Assembly: GCF_965221945.1 (NCBI RefSeq)
Contig: NZ_OZ244925.1
Location: 2,108,001 to 2,172,000, forward strand
DNA: 64,000 nucleotides
DNA from: Poriferisodalis sp965221945
GTDB lineage: Bacteria; Actinomycetota; Acidimicrobiia; Acidimicrobiales; Poriferisodalaceae
Direction: 5' to 3'
The position numbers and the translations under genes were made by a program. The notes under the pieces were generated by a model. It did not search any database, was not told the DNA's origin, and was given only the letters and a program-made list of their open reading frames with translations. Positions within the stretch are counted from its first letter, which is position 1. Each line of letters opens with the position of its first letter. Of this stretch, positions 24,838 through 34,764 are shown in pieces.

Positions 24838-25761
24838 ATGAGCTTCTTCGGACCTGATCATTTCGAGACCATCACCGACGGCCTGATCTTCCCTGAAGGA
24901 CCGGTGGTACTCCCCGACGGTTCAGTGGCCGTCGTCGAGATCGGGCGTGGCACCATCACCCGTGTCGATGTGTCCGATGGACGCAAGGACTTCCTGGCCA
25001 CGCCGGGCGGAGGTCCGAACGGTGCAGCACTCGGTCCTGACGGTGCGCTGTACGTATGCAACAACGGCGGCTTCGAGTGGATCACGGTGCGCGGGCGGAC
25101 AGTTCCCGGCGAGGTAGCGAAGGACTACACCACCGGACGGATCGAGCGGATCGATCTCTCCACCGGCGAGGTGGACATCCTCTACGCCGATGTGAACGGC
25201 GTTTCGCTCAAGGGGCCGAACGACATCATGTTCGACTCCACCGGCGGCTTCTGGTTCACCGACCACGGCAAGACCCGCGAGCGTGACCGTGACCGCGGCG
25301 GGCTGTACTACGCCAAGGCCGACGGCAGCCATATCGAGGAGATCGTCTTCCCGATGGACGGACCCAACGGCGTCGGCATCTCACCCGAGGAAGACCGCGT
25401 CTATGTTGCCGAGACCTTCCAGGGCGCCATGTTCGCCTTCGACCTCGAGGGGCCGGGCAAGGTGGCCGCTGGCGTGCCCTCACGAGGTTGGTTCCTGGCG
25501 CGGCCCGAAGGTCGCAAGTACTTCGACTCGCTGGCGATGGATGCAGACGGCAACGTGAGCGTTGCGACGATTCTCACGGGTGGCATCAGCACCTTCACCC
25601 GCGAAGGCGAAGAACTCGAATTCGCTCCCACCGACGACTCCGCCACCACCAACATCTGCTTCGGCGGCGATGACATGCGCACTGCGTACGTCACCCTGTC
25701 AAGCACAGGCCGCCTCGCCGTCGGCGACTGGCCCCGCCCCGGCTTGAAGCTCCCCTTCTAG
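24838..25761 (+). CDS. SMP-30/gluconolactonase family protein
   Basis: The 307-aa beta-propeller protein has LIFPEGPVVLPDGSVAVVE (metal-binding Glu in the first blade), KGPNDIMFDSTGGFWFTDHG with the family Asn, and NGVGISPEEDRVYVAET. These are characteristic of lactonases and SMP-30 proteins. It is a paralogue of the protein at 9984-10823 but clearly diverged. The lactone substrate is unknown. The start ATG follows the toxin remnant by 41 bases. Confidence 0.87.
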   Translation: MSFFGPDHFETITDGLIFPEGPVVLPDGSVAVVEIGRGTITRVDVSDGRKDFLATPGGGPNGAALGPDGALYVCNNGGFEWITVRGRTVPGEVAKDYTTGRIERIDLSTGEVDILYADVNGVSLKGPNDIMFDSTGGFWFTDHGKTRERDRDRGGLYYAKADGSHIEEIVFPMDGPNGVGISPEEDRVYVAETFQGAMFAFDLEGPGKVAAGVPSRGWFLARPEGRKYFDSLAMDADGNVSVATILTGGISTFTREGEELEFAPTDDSATTNICFGGDDMRTAYVTLSSTGRLAVGDWPRPGLKLPF

Positions 25762-25776
25762 AAAAGCAATCCTCAG

Positions 25777-25891
25777 GCCAGGCAGCGGGGCATGGCGCCA
25801 CCGTTGTAGGCGACGTGTCTGATGGGTCGCCTCCGGCCGACGGCGACTCTTATGCCAGGCAGCGGGGCATGGCGCCGCCGTTGTAGGCGAC
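25777..25891. repeat. Duplicated 3' end of the MBL hydrolase gene
   Basis: Segments 25777-25814 and 25854-25891 are direct repeats of about 38 bases, nearly identical. The right copy encodes the last 13 residues of the MBL protein (VAYNGGAMPRCLA). The left copy repeats the same peptide plus stop 77 bases further downstream on the minus strand. It is a short tandem duplication of the gene's 3' end. Confidence 0.85.
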
Positions 25892-26785
25892 CATGTCCAT
25901 GATCGCCCGTTCGACGCCGGGGAATTCGTAGCTGCCGGGCGTGGCCTCGCGATATGCGACATGGAGATTGCCGGCCAGCCGTTCGGGATCGGTGTAGCGG
26001 GCATGTGACCCGAGGTCGCTTGCTTGTGCCTGCTCCAGCGGAGAGCGGCCGGCTGCGATTCCCTCAGCCGCGCAGTCCTGCACGAAGCGCAGGTACGAGC
26101 GCTGTTCACCGAGGACCCGCTCAATGTCGTCGCCGCCGAAGTGCGGACCGTGACCCGGCACGATCACCTCGGCGCCGTAGCCCTCAATGACATCGAGGGC
26201 GTCCAGCGTCCCCGACACCGACCCGAACAGGGCGAACGGCGTACCCCCGTGGAAGATCAGGTCGCCGCAGAACAACGTTCGGCAATCGGGCAGCCACGCC
26301 AGGATGTCGCCGTTGGTGTGCGCCACGAAGCCCAGGTCCGACAGCTCGATACGCCGGTCGTCGAGGTGCAGCACCGTCGAGCCCTCGAAGGTCACGTCGG
26401 GCGCCCGGAAGCTCAGGTCCCCCCAGTCCACGCCAGGAAACACTGCGCTGTAGTCGGGTATCCCTGCCGCCACCATCACCTCGCGGCACGCCGTGTGCGA
26501 TACCACCGTGGCATCAGCGAACAGGTAGTTGCCGTGGGTGTGATCGGCGTGATGGTGTGTGTTGACCAGGATCGTCACCGGGTTGGGGGTCACCGACGCG
26601 ATGGCATCGAGGTAGGCGCGCGTGCGGCGCTCGGTGGAGGTGGCGTCGATGGACACGACACTGCGGGACCCCACCACGAACCCCATGTTGTTGATGAACC
26701 AGGTGCCGTCAGGCTGCACGTAGCTGTACACGCCCGGTGCCACCTCGCTGAGCTGCGCTGCCTCGACTGCTGCATGTCCCGACAT
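25850..26785 (-). CDS. MBL-fold metallo-hydrolase
   Basis: The 311-aa protein has the metallo-beta-lactamase signature THHHADH (H77, H79, D81, H82). Further ligands lie in CGDLIFHGG (Asp) and VPGHGPH (His), so a complete dinuclear zinc site is plausible. The N-terminal VYSYVQPDGTWFINNMGFVVG is typical of the SoxH/alkyl-sulfatase-like or glyoxalase-II-like hydrolases. The substrate is unknown. It diverges from the P450 gene; the two starts are 114 bases apart. Confidence 0.86.
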   Translation of the reverse strand: MSGHAAVEAAQLSEVAPGVYSYVQPDGTWFINNMGFVVGSRSVVSIDATSTERRTRAYLDAIASVTPNPVTILVNTHHHADHTHGNYLFADATVVSHTACREVMVAAGIPDYSAVFPGVDWGDLSFRAPDVTFEGSTVLHLDDRRIELSDLGFVAHTNGDILAWLPDCRTLFCGDLIFHGGTPFALFGSVSGTLDALDVIEGYGAEVIVPGHGPHFGGDDIERVLGEQRSYLRFVQDCAAEGIAAGRSPLEQAQASDLGSHARYTDPERLAGNLHVAYREATPGSYEFPGVERAIMDMVAYNGGAMPRCLA

Positions 26786-26899
26786 GTGACCTCCCCGGAT
26801 CCCGGCGAACAGGCTCCGCTTCTACGGCGAAGCGTAGGACCCGTCGCCTACGCTGGGGAGCGCCTCGGATCGCGCCCGCAGGGACTCAAGGGAGCCGCC

Positions 26900-28138
26900 A
26901 TGAGCACGACTGCCGACATCGACAGCTCTTCGGTAGAACGGGACTTCGACGTCTACAGCGACGAGTACATCCAGGGCGCTGCTGACGTCTGGGACGATCT
27001 GCGCCCAGAGTGCCCAGTCGCTCACAGCAGCCACAACGGCGGGCACTGGATGCCCACCACCTGGGACGACATCGCCGCAATCGCCTACGACACCGAGAAC
27101 TTCAGCTCCCGTGACATCGCCGTGGCGCCCACACCCGAAGGCGTCGGGCTGCTCACCGCCCCGCCGATCACCTCGGACCCGCCGTTCCATACCGACGCCC
27201 GGCGGCTGCTGCTGCCGTTCTTCGGGCCCACGGCCGTCGACGAGATGGTGGAGGTCACCCGCAGCATTGCTCGCGAGCGCATCGATGCCATCGTCGCCGA
27301 AACCGGGGTGGATCAAGGACGTTCCGGTGTCACTGACGCGGCCGACACCTACTCCAAGCACATTCCGGTCCGGGTCATCGCCCGCATCCTGGGGCTGCCC
27401 GAGTCCGACGAGCCGGACTTCACCCGCTGGGCCGTCGACGTGCTGCAGTCCAAGGGCGACGAGTTCGACCGGCGAGCAAACGCCACACGCGAAGTGCTCC
27501 AGTACTTCGGCGAGCTCACCGACGAGCGGAGGCAGGAACGGGCAGACGATCTGCCGTCAAAGCTGCTCGACATGCGGCTGCCAAACGGCGACCCGCTGGC
27601 GAACCACCACATCACCGGTGCCAGCTTCCTGCTGCTCTTGGCCGGTATCGACACCACGTGGAGCTCGATCTCGGCCAGCTTGATGCACTTGGCTATGCAC
27701 CCTTCCGACCGTGAACGGCTGGTGACGGAACCCGAGCTCATTCCCACCGCCATCGAGGAGTTCCTGCGGGCCTACGCGCCGGTGACGATGGCCCGGGTCA
27801 CTGCCACCGACGATGCACAGGTCGGCGGCTGCCCGGTCGCTCATGGCGACAAGGTGCTGCTGCCATTCGGGGCCGGCAATCGCGATCCGTCGAAGTTCGA
27901 CCGTCCCGATGAGGTCATCATCGACCGGGCCGAGAATCGGCACTTCGCCTTCGGGCTGGGCATCCACCGATGCCTGGGCTCAAATCTGGCCCGCATGGAG
28001 CTCAAGGTCGCCATCGAGGAGTGGCTGGAGCGGTTCCCGAAATTCGAACTCGCCACCGACGTCGGCCGCGGCGGAGTGGAATGGGGCGGCGTTCAGGTAC
28101 GCGGCCCCCGCAACCTGCAAATTCGCGTCGGCATCTGA
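26900..28138 (+). CDS. Cytochrome P450
   Basis: The 412-aa soluble P450 has the oxygen-binding I-helix AGIDTT (248-253), the K-helix E287-x-x-R290, and the heme loop FGLGIHRCLG with axial Cys358. The lack of a membrane anchor and the bacterial length fit a class I P450 fed by ferredoxin; no ferredoxin gene lies nearby. The substrate is unknown. ATG at 26900 follows GGGAG with 5-base spacing. The frame is open far upstream but there it is antisense to the MBL gene. Confidence 0.9.
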   Translation: MSTTADIDSSSVERDFDVYSDEYIQGAADVWDDLRPECPVAHSSHNGGHWMPTTWDDIAAIAYDTENFSSRDIAVAPTPEGVGLLTAPPITSDPPFHTDARRLLLPFFGPTAVDEMVEVTRSIARERIDAIVAETGVDQGRSGVTDAADTYSKHIPVRVIARILGLPESDEPDFTRWAVDVLQSKGDEFDRRANATREVLQYFGELTDERRQERADDLPSKLLDMRLPNGDPLANHHITGASFLLLLAGIDTTWSSISASLMHLAMHPSDRERLVTEPELIPTAIEEFLRAYAPVTMARVTATDDAQVGGCPVAHGDKVLLPFGAGNRDPSKFDRPDEVIIDRAENRHFAFGLGIHRCLGSNLARMELKVAIEEWLERFPKFELATDVGRGGVEWGGVQVRGPRNLQIRVGI

Positions 28139-28163
28139 TCTTCACGGCGCCTCCGCTGGCGCC

Positions 28164-30557
28164 TCACTCGCCGAGAGCGTCAGACAGTTCCTCGGGCGTC
28201 ATCATCACGTCGCGGGCCTTGGAGCCATGCGAGGGACCCACAACGCCCCGCTGCTCGAGCAGGTCCATGATCCGGCCGGCGCGGGCGAAGCCGATCTTCA
28301 GCTTGCGCTGCAGCATCGAGGTAGAACCGAGTTGGGTCTCCACCACGATGACCATCGCCTGCCGCAACAATTCATCGTCGTCGGCGTCGCCTGTGGTGCC
28401 GCCCGGAAGTCCTGTCGCACCTGCTGACGCTTCGGCCCCCTCGACGCCTTCGACATAGCTGACCTCGGGTGCCTGCCGGCGCCAATGGGCCACTACGTGG
28501 GCAATCTCCGACTCGCTCACCCAGCTGCCCTGGATGCGGCGCGGAGTGCTGGAGTTGGCGGACAGCAGCAGCATGTCGCCTTGGCCCACCAGACGCTCGG
28601 CGCCCGGCTGGTCCAGGATGACTCGGCTGTCGGCCAGGCTCGACACGGCGAAGGCCAGCCGGCTGGGAATGTTTGCTTTGATCACGCCGGTGATGACGTT
28701 CACGCTCGGGCGCTGTGTTGCAACGACCAGGTGGACGCCGACGGCTCGAGCCATCTGAGCCAGACGGGTGATGGAGTCTTCGACGTCGCGGGCCGCCACC
28801 ATCATCAGGTCGTTCAGCTCGTCGACGACCACCACGATGAACGGCATCGATTCGTGTTGCTGGTCTTGGCCGAGCAGCTCGCTCTCGTTGCTGTGCAGCG
28901 CTCCGTCGAGCACGGCTGCGTTGTAGCCGGTGATGTCACGGAAGCCCGCTTCGGACAGCACGTCGTAGCGGCGCTCCATTTCCCTCACGGCCCATGCCAG
29001 GGCGTTCGCGGCCTTGCGCGGCTCGGTCACCACTGCGGTCAGCAGGTGGGGCAGGCCGTCGTACTGACCCAGCTCGACCCGCTTGGGGTCGACGAGGATC
29101 ATTCGCACCTGGTCGGGGGTGGACCGCATCAACAACGACGAGATGATCGAGTTGATGCACGACGACTTGCCCGAGCCGGTAGCGCCTGCAATCAGCACGT
29201 GGGGCATCGTGGCCAGGTTGAGCATCACCTCGCGCCCCGAGATGTCCTTGCCCATCGCCACTTCGAGCGGGTGCATCGCATCGGCCGCCGCCTTGGAAGA
29301 CAGGATGTCGCCCAACGCGACGAGGTGGCGGTCGGAGTTGGGCACCTCGATGCCGATCGCCGAACGGCCGGGGATCGGCGCCAGGATGCGGACATCGGCG
29401 GCCGCCATGGCATACGCGATGTCCTTGTGCAGGGCCGTGACGCGGGACACCTTCACGCCCGGGCCCAGCTTCAGCTCGTAACGCGTGACTGTGGGGCCAG
29501 GCTCCCAGCCGGTCACCTGCGTTTCCACGCCATGGCTCGCGAGCGCGGCCACCAGCGCTGCGGCTCCTGCCGACAGCTGCGCCCGGTCGAACTGCTGGGT
29601 GCCGCTGCGCTTGAGCACCGACTGCTTGGGCAGCTTCCAGCGCGGACGCTGGCCTCCGGCCCCGGTGCCCCGCGGTGCCGCGCGCGCGGCCGGTACGGGT
29701 GGGGGTACGACGTCTCCACCGAGAGGCTCGACGAAGGTGGGTGGCGACGGCTCGAAGGATGCTTCGCGAGGCTCGGAGGCGCTCGGATCGAGACCTGGAA
29801 TCGGGGCCCCCTCCGCGGCCGGCAGCTCGCCTGCGGGCATCTGTTCGCCACCGGTCGCGTCCAAGTCGTACTGCTCGGCATCGAATGAGGGCGGTTCGGG
29901 ATCGGTGCCCACACGCTGCAGGCTCCGGGCGCCTTTCGACACAGAGCCGCTCAGCGTCCGTCCGAGCGCAGCAACGCCGGTCCACATCCAACGCAGGACC
30001 TGACCGAGGCCGACGTTGCCGACGATCATGACGGCGAACAGCATCACGAGCAGCAGCACGGCCCACGTCGCGGGGTCGTCGATGAGACGTCGCAACGGCT
30101 CGGCCACAGCGGCGCCCAGCACTCCCCCGCTGCGGCGCAGGTCTTCGAGCTCGGGTCCGAAGCCGTCCGCGGACCCCGACAGGTGCGCCGCTCCGGCGAA
30201 CGCGACCGTCAGCAAGCTCAGCCCGAACGCGGCGCGACCGCTGCGCTCTGAGGCCGTCATGCGGGCGAGAGCCACCCCGATCCAGATGAGCAGGATCGGC
30301 ACCGCGAAGCGGAACACACCGAGCAAGACGGCAAGCCCGTTCTCGAGGAGTCGGCCCACGACGCCCGCCCGGTCGCCCAGCAGGCCAAGCCCGCAGATCA
30401 CGGCAAGTGCGAACAGCGACAGCGCCACGATCTCGCGAGATCGGCCGCTCAGGGCATTGCGGACTACCCGGGACAGGCCGCGCTGGGAATCTCCCCGCGT
30501 CGAAGACTTCGACGCATCCTTCGAGCCTTCGGCCCCGACAGTGCCCTTCGCACTCAC
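28164..30557 (-). CDS. ftsK: FtsK/SpoIIIE DNA translocase
   Basis: The 797-aa protein has four N-terminal membrane helices (about 42-60, 70-98, 108-125, 165-185), a proline-rich linker (about 215-310), an alpha/beta motor domain with Walker A GATGSGKS (458-465) and Walker B region ILVDPK, and a C-terminal winged-helix gamma domain (LLRQAMVIVVETQLGSTSML onward) that reads polarised KOPS-type DNA sites. The motor pumps DNA at the septum and aids dimer resolution. The dapA-rnj-ftsK neighbourhood is conserved in actinobacteria, although here other genes intervene and ftsK is on the opposite strand. Confidence 0.93.
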   Translation of the reverse strand: MSAKGTVGAEGSKDASKSSTRGDSQRGLSRVVRNALSGRSREIVALSLFALAVICGLGLLGDRAGVVGRLLENGLAVLLGVFRFAVPILLIWIGVALARMTASERSGRAAFGLSLLTVAFAGAAHLSGSADGFGPELEDLRRSGGVLGAAVAEPLRRLIDDPATWAVLLLVMLFAVMIVGNVGLGQVLRWMWTGVAALGRTLSGSVSKGARSLQRVGTDPEPPSFDAEQYDLDATGGEQMPAGELPAAEGAPIPGLDPSASEPREASFEPSPPTFVEPLGGDVVPPPVPAARAAPRGTGAGGQRPRWKLPKQSVLKRSGTQQFDRAQLSAGAAALVAALASHGVETQVTGWEPGPTVTRYELKLGPGVKVSRVTALHKDIAYAMAAADVRILAPIPGRSAIGIEVPNSDRHLVALGDILSSKAAADAMHPLEVAMGKDISGREVMLNLATMPHVLIAGATGSGKSSCINSIISSLLMRSTPDQVRMILVDPKRVELGQYDGLPHLLTAVVTEPRKAANALAWAVREMERRYDVLSEAGFRDITGYNAAVLDGALHSNESELLGQDQQHESMPFIVVVVDELNDLMMVAARDVEDSITRLAQMARAVGVHLVVATQRPSVNVITGVIKANIPSRLAFAVSSLADSRVILDQPGAERLVGQGDMLLLSANSSTPRRIQGSWVSESEIAHVVAHWRRQAPEVSYVEGVEGAEASAGATGLPGGTTGDADDDELLRQAMVIVVETQLGSTSMLQRKLKIGFARAGRIMDLLEQRGVVGPSHGSKARDVMMTPEELSDALGE

Positions 30558-30613
30558 CTCTGCGAGAGTACCGAGACGGAGCTGAACCTACGGAGACCCA
30601 CCGAGGCCGCCGC

Positions 30614-31423
30614 TCAGCAGTCTTGCGGACCAGCGTCGATGCGGCGTTGCTCGGCCGCTTCGTGCTCACGCCTGATGCGAGCGCGCTCGGCGTTCGCAGC
30701 TCGGTGCTGGTTACGGGCGGTCTGCACCACAATCAGCACGAACATCGCGACGGTGAACGGGATCGAATAACGATTGACGAAGTCGATGACCGTGCCGAGC
30801 GGCCCCGAGAACAGATCGGCCACCCACCACACCAGCGCCAAGCGAGTGATGGTGCCGGCCAGATTCACCATCACGAACGGCAGCTGGCGCATCCGCGCAA
30901 TTCCCGACAGCAAACACATCGGGTAGCCAGGAATGGCGAACAGCAGCAGCCAGCCCACACGGGGGAACCAGCGCTCCAGCCAGCCCATGGCCCTGATGAT
31001 GCGATTGCGGGGACCCAGCTCGGCCGCCAGGTAAGCCTTGGCATTCGGGCCGTAGTCATAGCCCAGCCGGTACAGGAACGGGTCGGTGATGAACAGGCGG
31101 GTCACCCCGATGGTCATGAAGGCCCACAGCGGGGCTTGGTGGGCCACGCCGAGCAGGATCGGATCGGTCGCGTTGAGCGACAGCAGCAGCAGCGGCGCCC
31201 GCGCAATGAGGGCAGCAAAGAGGATCTGCCCGGCGTAGGCCGCCAGGGCAAAGCCCACGGGCACTGCTGCCAGCAGCTGCATACGCCGCCGATCCGCGTC
31301 AGAGATCGCATCGCCCGGCGATGCTCGCTCGGAGTCGACGGCCTCGGTCGTCGTCGGTTCGTCCCGGCCGTCGTCAACCACCTCGGCCGAGGCTACGCGC
31401 CGGCGCCGACACCACACCGGCAT
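30614..31423 (-). CDS. VTT/DedA-like membrane protein
   Basis: The 269-aa protein has a disordered N-terminal tail (about 45 residues) and then four to six hydrophobic segments. FLYRLGYDYGP and RWFPRVGWLLLFAIPGYPMC, followed by NLAGTITRLALVWW, resemble the VTT (SNARE-associated/DedA) domain of lipid scramblases and membrane-homeostasis proteins. A long charged C-terminal helix rich in Arg/Glu ends the protein. The assignment is by pattern only. Confidence 0.55.
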   Translation of the reverse strand: MPVWCRRRRVASAEVVDDGRDEPTTTEAVDSERASPGDAISDADRRRMQLLAAVPVGFALAAYAGQILFAALIARAPLLLLSLNATDPILLGVAHQAPLWAFMTIGVTRLFITDPFLYRLGYDYGPNAKAYLAAELGPRNRIIRAMGWLERWFPRVGWLLLFAIPGYPMCLLSGIARMRQLPFVMVNLAGTITRLALVWWVADLFSGPLGTVIDFVNRYSIPFTVAMFVLIVVQTARNQHRAANAERARIRREHEAAEQRRIDAGPQDC

Positions 31424-31464
31424 GCCCGGGAGGCCCTTGGTTGCGCCCTCTAGCCTGCGGCGTC

Positions 31465-33093
31465 ATGGACTCGACGATGATGGACCTGCCGCTCACCTTG
31501 GACCCCTTCGTTGAACGCGCTGAGACGCTGTTCGCGGACAAGGAGGTCGTGACCGCAACCGCCACCGGCATCGAGCGCACCAACTACGGGCGCTGGGCCG
31601 AACGGACCCGGCGCCTCGGCGGTGCACTTGACGACCTCGGCATCTCCTCAAACGGCCGAGTGGCCACGTTCGCATGGAATACCGACCGTCACCTCGAGCT
31701 GTACTTCGCTGCGCCGTGCTCGGGTCGGGTGCTGCACACGCTGAACATCCGGCTGTTCGCTGAACAGATCACCTACATCGCCAACCACGCCGAAGACGAA
31801 GTGGTCTTCGCAGACCGTTCGCTGCTGCCGATCCTGTGGCCACTGGTGGACGAGATGACGACAGTGCGCCATGTGGTCGTCATGGACGACTCAGGCGGTG
31901 GCGACGCAGCCCCTGAGGTTCCCGACGATCCCCGCATCGTCGACTACGAGGAACTGCTGGCCGCCGCGACCCCATCGGGCTTCCGGGTCGCCGACGAACG
32001 CCAGGCGGCGTCGATGTGTTACACGAGCGGCACCACGGGCGAGCCCAAGGGCGTGGTCTACAGCCACCGCTCCACCTATATCCACACGCTGGCCGCGATG
32101 CTGGTCGATTCGGCTGGCGTCTGCGAGAGCGATGTGATTATGCCGGTCGTGCCGATGTTCCACGCCAACGCCTGGGGTCTGAGCCATGCGGCGGTCGCAG
32201 CGGGGGCCAAGCTGGTCAATCCCGGTCCGAATCTGGCACCCAAGCCGCTGGCAGAGCTCATCGAGGCCGAACGGGTCACCCTCGCGGCCGGCGTGCCGAC
32301 GATCTGGATGGGCGTGCTCGGCGAGCTCGAAGGGCGAGACGTGTCGAGCCTGCGAGCAATCCCGTGCGGCGGTTCGGCGGTGCCCAAAGCGCTGTCGGAG
32401 GGGTACCGGGCTACGGTCGGGCTGCCGATCCTGCAGGCATGGGGCATGACCGAGACCAGTCCGCTGTGCTCGCTCGCCCATATCCGCTCAGGCCAGCAAG
32501 GCCTCGACGACGATGCAAAGGCCGATCTGCGCACCACGGTGGGAACGGTCCTGCCGACTGTGGAGTTCCGCATCTGCGAGCCCGACACCACCAACGAGCT
32601 GCCCCACAACGGCGAGGCGTCCGGTGAGCTGCACGTGCGCGGCCCATACGTGACCGGCTCGTACTACAACCGGCCCGACGCCGCCGACTCGTTCACCGAC
32701 GATGGCTGGCTGCGCACCGGCGACGTGGCCACCTGTGATCCGAACGGCTATATCCGGCTCGTGGACCGCACCAAGGACCTCATTAAGTCGGGCGGCGAGT
32801 GGATCAGCTCGGCCGAGGTGGAGAACGAGATCATGAGCCACCCCAAGGTGGCCGAGGCTGCGGTGGTCGCGGTGGCATCAGATCGCTGGATGGAGCGACC
32901 GATGGCGTGCGTCGTGCCCGTTGAGGGCGAGACGATCACCCACGACGAGCTCATCGAGTACCTGACGCCGCGGATGGCGAAGTGGTGGCTGCCCAGCGCC
33001 ACCCAGATCATTGAAGAGGTTCCGAAGACCTCGACGGGCAAGTTCTCCAAGAAGACGCTGCGGGACCGCTTCGGCGATCTCGTCGTGGAGTGA
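31465..33093 (+). CDS. Acyl-CoA synthetase (AMP-dependent ligase)
   Basis: The 542-aa ANL-superfamily enzyme has the P-loop YTSGTTGEPKG (186-196), the GMTE motif (AWGMTETS), the YYNRPDA plus WLRTGD ATP-binding motifs, the hinge DRTKDLIKSGGEWIS, and a C-terminal PKTSTGK with the catalytic Lys. It activates a carboxylic acid to acyl-CoA, probably medium- or long-chain as in FadD/AlkK. The substrate is inferred from family resemblance. ATG 31465 or the ATG four codons later could start it. The next gene starts eight bases after the stop and is probably co-transcribed. Confidence 0.9.
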   Translation: MDSTMMDLPLTLDPFVERAETLFADKEVVTATATGIERTNYGRWAERTRRLGGALDDLGISSNGRVATFAWNTDRHLELYFAAPCSGRVLHTLNIRLFAEQITYIANHAEDEVVFADRSLLPILWPLVDEMTTVRHVVVMDDSGGGDAAPEVPDDPRIVDYEELLAAATPSGFRVADERQAASMCYTSGTTGEPKGVVYSHRSTYIHTLAAMLVDSAGVCESDVIMPVVPMFHANAWGLSHAAVAAGAKLVNPGPNLAPKPLAELIEAERVTLAAGVPTIWMGVLGELEGRDVSSLRAIPCGGSAVPKALSEGYRATVGLPILQAWGMTETSPLCSLAHIRSGQQGLDDDAKADLRTTVGTVLPTVEFRICEPDTTNELPHNGEASGELHVRGPYVTGSYYNRPDAADSFTDDGWLRTGDVATCDPNGYIRLVDRTKDLIKSGGEWISSAEVENEIMSHPKVAEAAVVAVASDRWMERPMACVVPVEGETITHDELIEYLTPRMAKWWLPSATQIIEEVPKTSTGKFSKKTLRDRFGDLVVE

Positions 33094-33100
33094 CGCCAGC

Positions 33101-33796
33101 GTGAGCAACGTCGACGTTGAACTAGCTCAGCCATACCGCTCCGAGCCGCGCCTGATGGTCTGGCTGGCGTTGCGCCTCAAAGGACTCGGCGAGATCGATG
33201 ACGTTGCCGCGATCCACGGACTTGAACCCGACGAGACCGAGTGGCTGCTTGCCGAACTGGATGCGTCCGGGCATTGCATGTTGCGCAAGGTCGGCGGCGT
33301 TCCGAAGTTCATCCTGACGCCGAGCGGTCGTGACGAGGGGGAAGCCGCGTTGGCCGACGAGCTGGATGCCGCCGACGCTCGGGAGCCCGTCACTGCGGCC
33401 TACCAGGAATTCGGGGCGCTGAATCCCAAGATGCTGCAGCTGTGCACCGACTGGCAGCTGTGGCCAGCCGATCATCGGGCAGCGGCCGATGCGGGACCTG
33501 GCGACGGCGGGCGGCTCAACGATCACAGCGACGCCGACTACGACGCAGCGATCATCGAGCGGCTGGAAACGCTGCACGGCGAGTTGGCGGGAGTGCTGGA
33601 AGCGCTCAACAGCGTGATGGCTCGTTATGAGAACTATGCGCCGCGATTCGCTGAAGCGCTGGGCAAGCTGCAGGCCGGCGACCTGGACTACCTCACTAAG
33701 CCGATGATCCCCAGCTACCACACAGTGTGGTTCGAGCTGCACGAGGATCTGCTGGCGACGCTCGGCATCAACCGGGCCGACGAGGGCAGCGTCTAG
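33101..33796 (+). CDS. Winged-helix protein of unknown function, operon with acyl-CoA synthetase
   Basis: The 231-aa protein begins at GTG eight bases after the acyl-CoA ligase stop. The N-terminal 70 residues (LMVWLALRLKGLGEIDDVAA, ETEWLLAELDASGHC, PKFILTPSGRDEGE) have the helix-turn-helix-wing pattern of a MarR/PadR-like module. The rest is helical with many acidic residues and no catalytic motif that I recognise. A role as local regulator or accessory to the ligase is plausible but not shown. Confidence 0.6.
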   Translation: MSNVDVELAQPYRSEPRLMVWLALRLKGLGEIDDVAAIHGLEPDETEWLLAELDASGHCMLRKVGGVPKFILTPSGRDEGEAALADELDAADAREPVTAAYQEFGALNPKMLQLCTDWQLWPADHRAAADAGPGDGGRLNDHSDADYDAAIIERLETLHGELAGVLEALNSVMARYENYAPRFAEALGKLQAGDLDYLTKPMIPSYHTVWFELHEDLLATLGINRADEGSV

Positions 33797-33879
33797 CTCC
33801 CACCCGAGCCACCCCCACGGCCCGCCAGCCGCCGATCTCAGTACCGCTGCGGCAGCGCCTCGGCAGTAGTCTCGATGAC

Positions 33880-34764
33880 ATGAGCGCGCGATTCGGACGA
33901 GTGGTTCCGGCGATGGTGACGCCGTTCGCGGCAGACGGTTCGCTGGATGTGGGCGCTGGCGTGACGTTGGCGCGCTGGCTTGTATCCGAGGGCGCCGAGG
34001 GTCTCGTCATTACCGGCACGACCGGCGAGGGTCCCACTATCACCGACGAAGAAGACTGGGAGCTGTGGAGGGCCGTGGCCGAGGCGGTCACGGTCCCGGT
34101 TGTGGCAGGCACCACCACCAACGACACCGCACATTCCGTCGAGCAGACCGCGAAGGCCAGCGAGCTCGGCGTAGACGGCATCCTGGCCGTGACGCCCTAT
34201 TACAACCGGCCGTCGCAGGCGGGCCTGAAGGCGCATTTCGAGGCCGTCGCCGAGGCCACAGATCTACCCATCATCATGTACGACATCCCGGTGCGCACCG
34301 GCCGCAAGATCAACACTCCGACCATGCTGGAGCTGGCGCAGATCCCCAACATCGTGGGCGTCAAGGACGCTGCGGGCAACCCGGCCGAGACGGCGAAGGT
34401 GATTGCTGCTGCGCCGGAGGGCTTCGAGGTGTACAGCGGTGACGACGGGCTCACGCTGCCGCTGCTGGCTGTCGGGGCCGTTGGCGTGATCAGCGTTGCT
34501 GCGCACTGGTCGGCCACCGAGCACGTCGCGATGTTCGACGCCTGGGAGGCGGGCGACGTCACCAAAGCACGGGAGATCAACGCCACGCTGCTCGAGAGCT
34601 TCGACTACGAGACAGGCGACGCGGCGCCCAATCCGGTGCCGACCAAGGCGATGCTGCGCACGCTGGGTTTGCCCGTGGGTGAGCCACGGCTGCCGATGGG
34701 CCCAACGCCTGACGGCTTGGAAGACCGCGCCCGCGAGGTCTACGCCCGACTGAAGCAGACTTGA
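33880..34764 (+). CDS. dapA: 4-hydroxy-tetrahydrodipicolinate synthase (DapA)
   Basis: The 294-aa TIM-barrel protein has TGTTGE (45-50), the VTPYYNRPSQ segment, the catalytic Tyr134 (IIMYDIP) and the Schiff-base Lys162 (GVKDAAGN). It condenses pyruvate with aspartate semialdehyde, the first committed step to lysine and diaminopimelate. Its stop overlaps the rnj start (TTGA), a tight dapA-rnj pair common in actinobacteria. The partner dapB is 21 kb away beyond the defence island. Confidence 0.95.
   Translation: MSARFGRVVPAMVTPFAADGSLDVGAGVTLARWLVSEGAEGLVITGTTGEGPTITDEEDWELWRAVAEAVTVPVVAGTTTNDTAHSVEQTAKASELGVDGILAVTPYYNRPSQAGLKAHFEAVAEATDLPIIMYDIPVRTGRKINTPTMLELAQIPNIVGVKDAAGNPAETAKVIAAAPEGFEVYSGDDGLTLPLLAVGAVGVISVAAHWSATEHVAMFDAWEAGDVTKAREINATLLESFDYETGDAAPNPVPTKAMLRTLGLPVGEPRLPMGPTPDGLEDRAREVYARLKQT

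Noticed and set aside
26024..26899. Extension of the P450 frame upstream by 292 codons
   Set aside because: That stretch is antisense to the MBL hydrolase; a proper start with ribosome-binding site lies at 26900.
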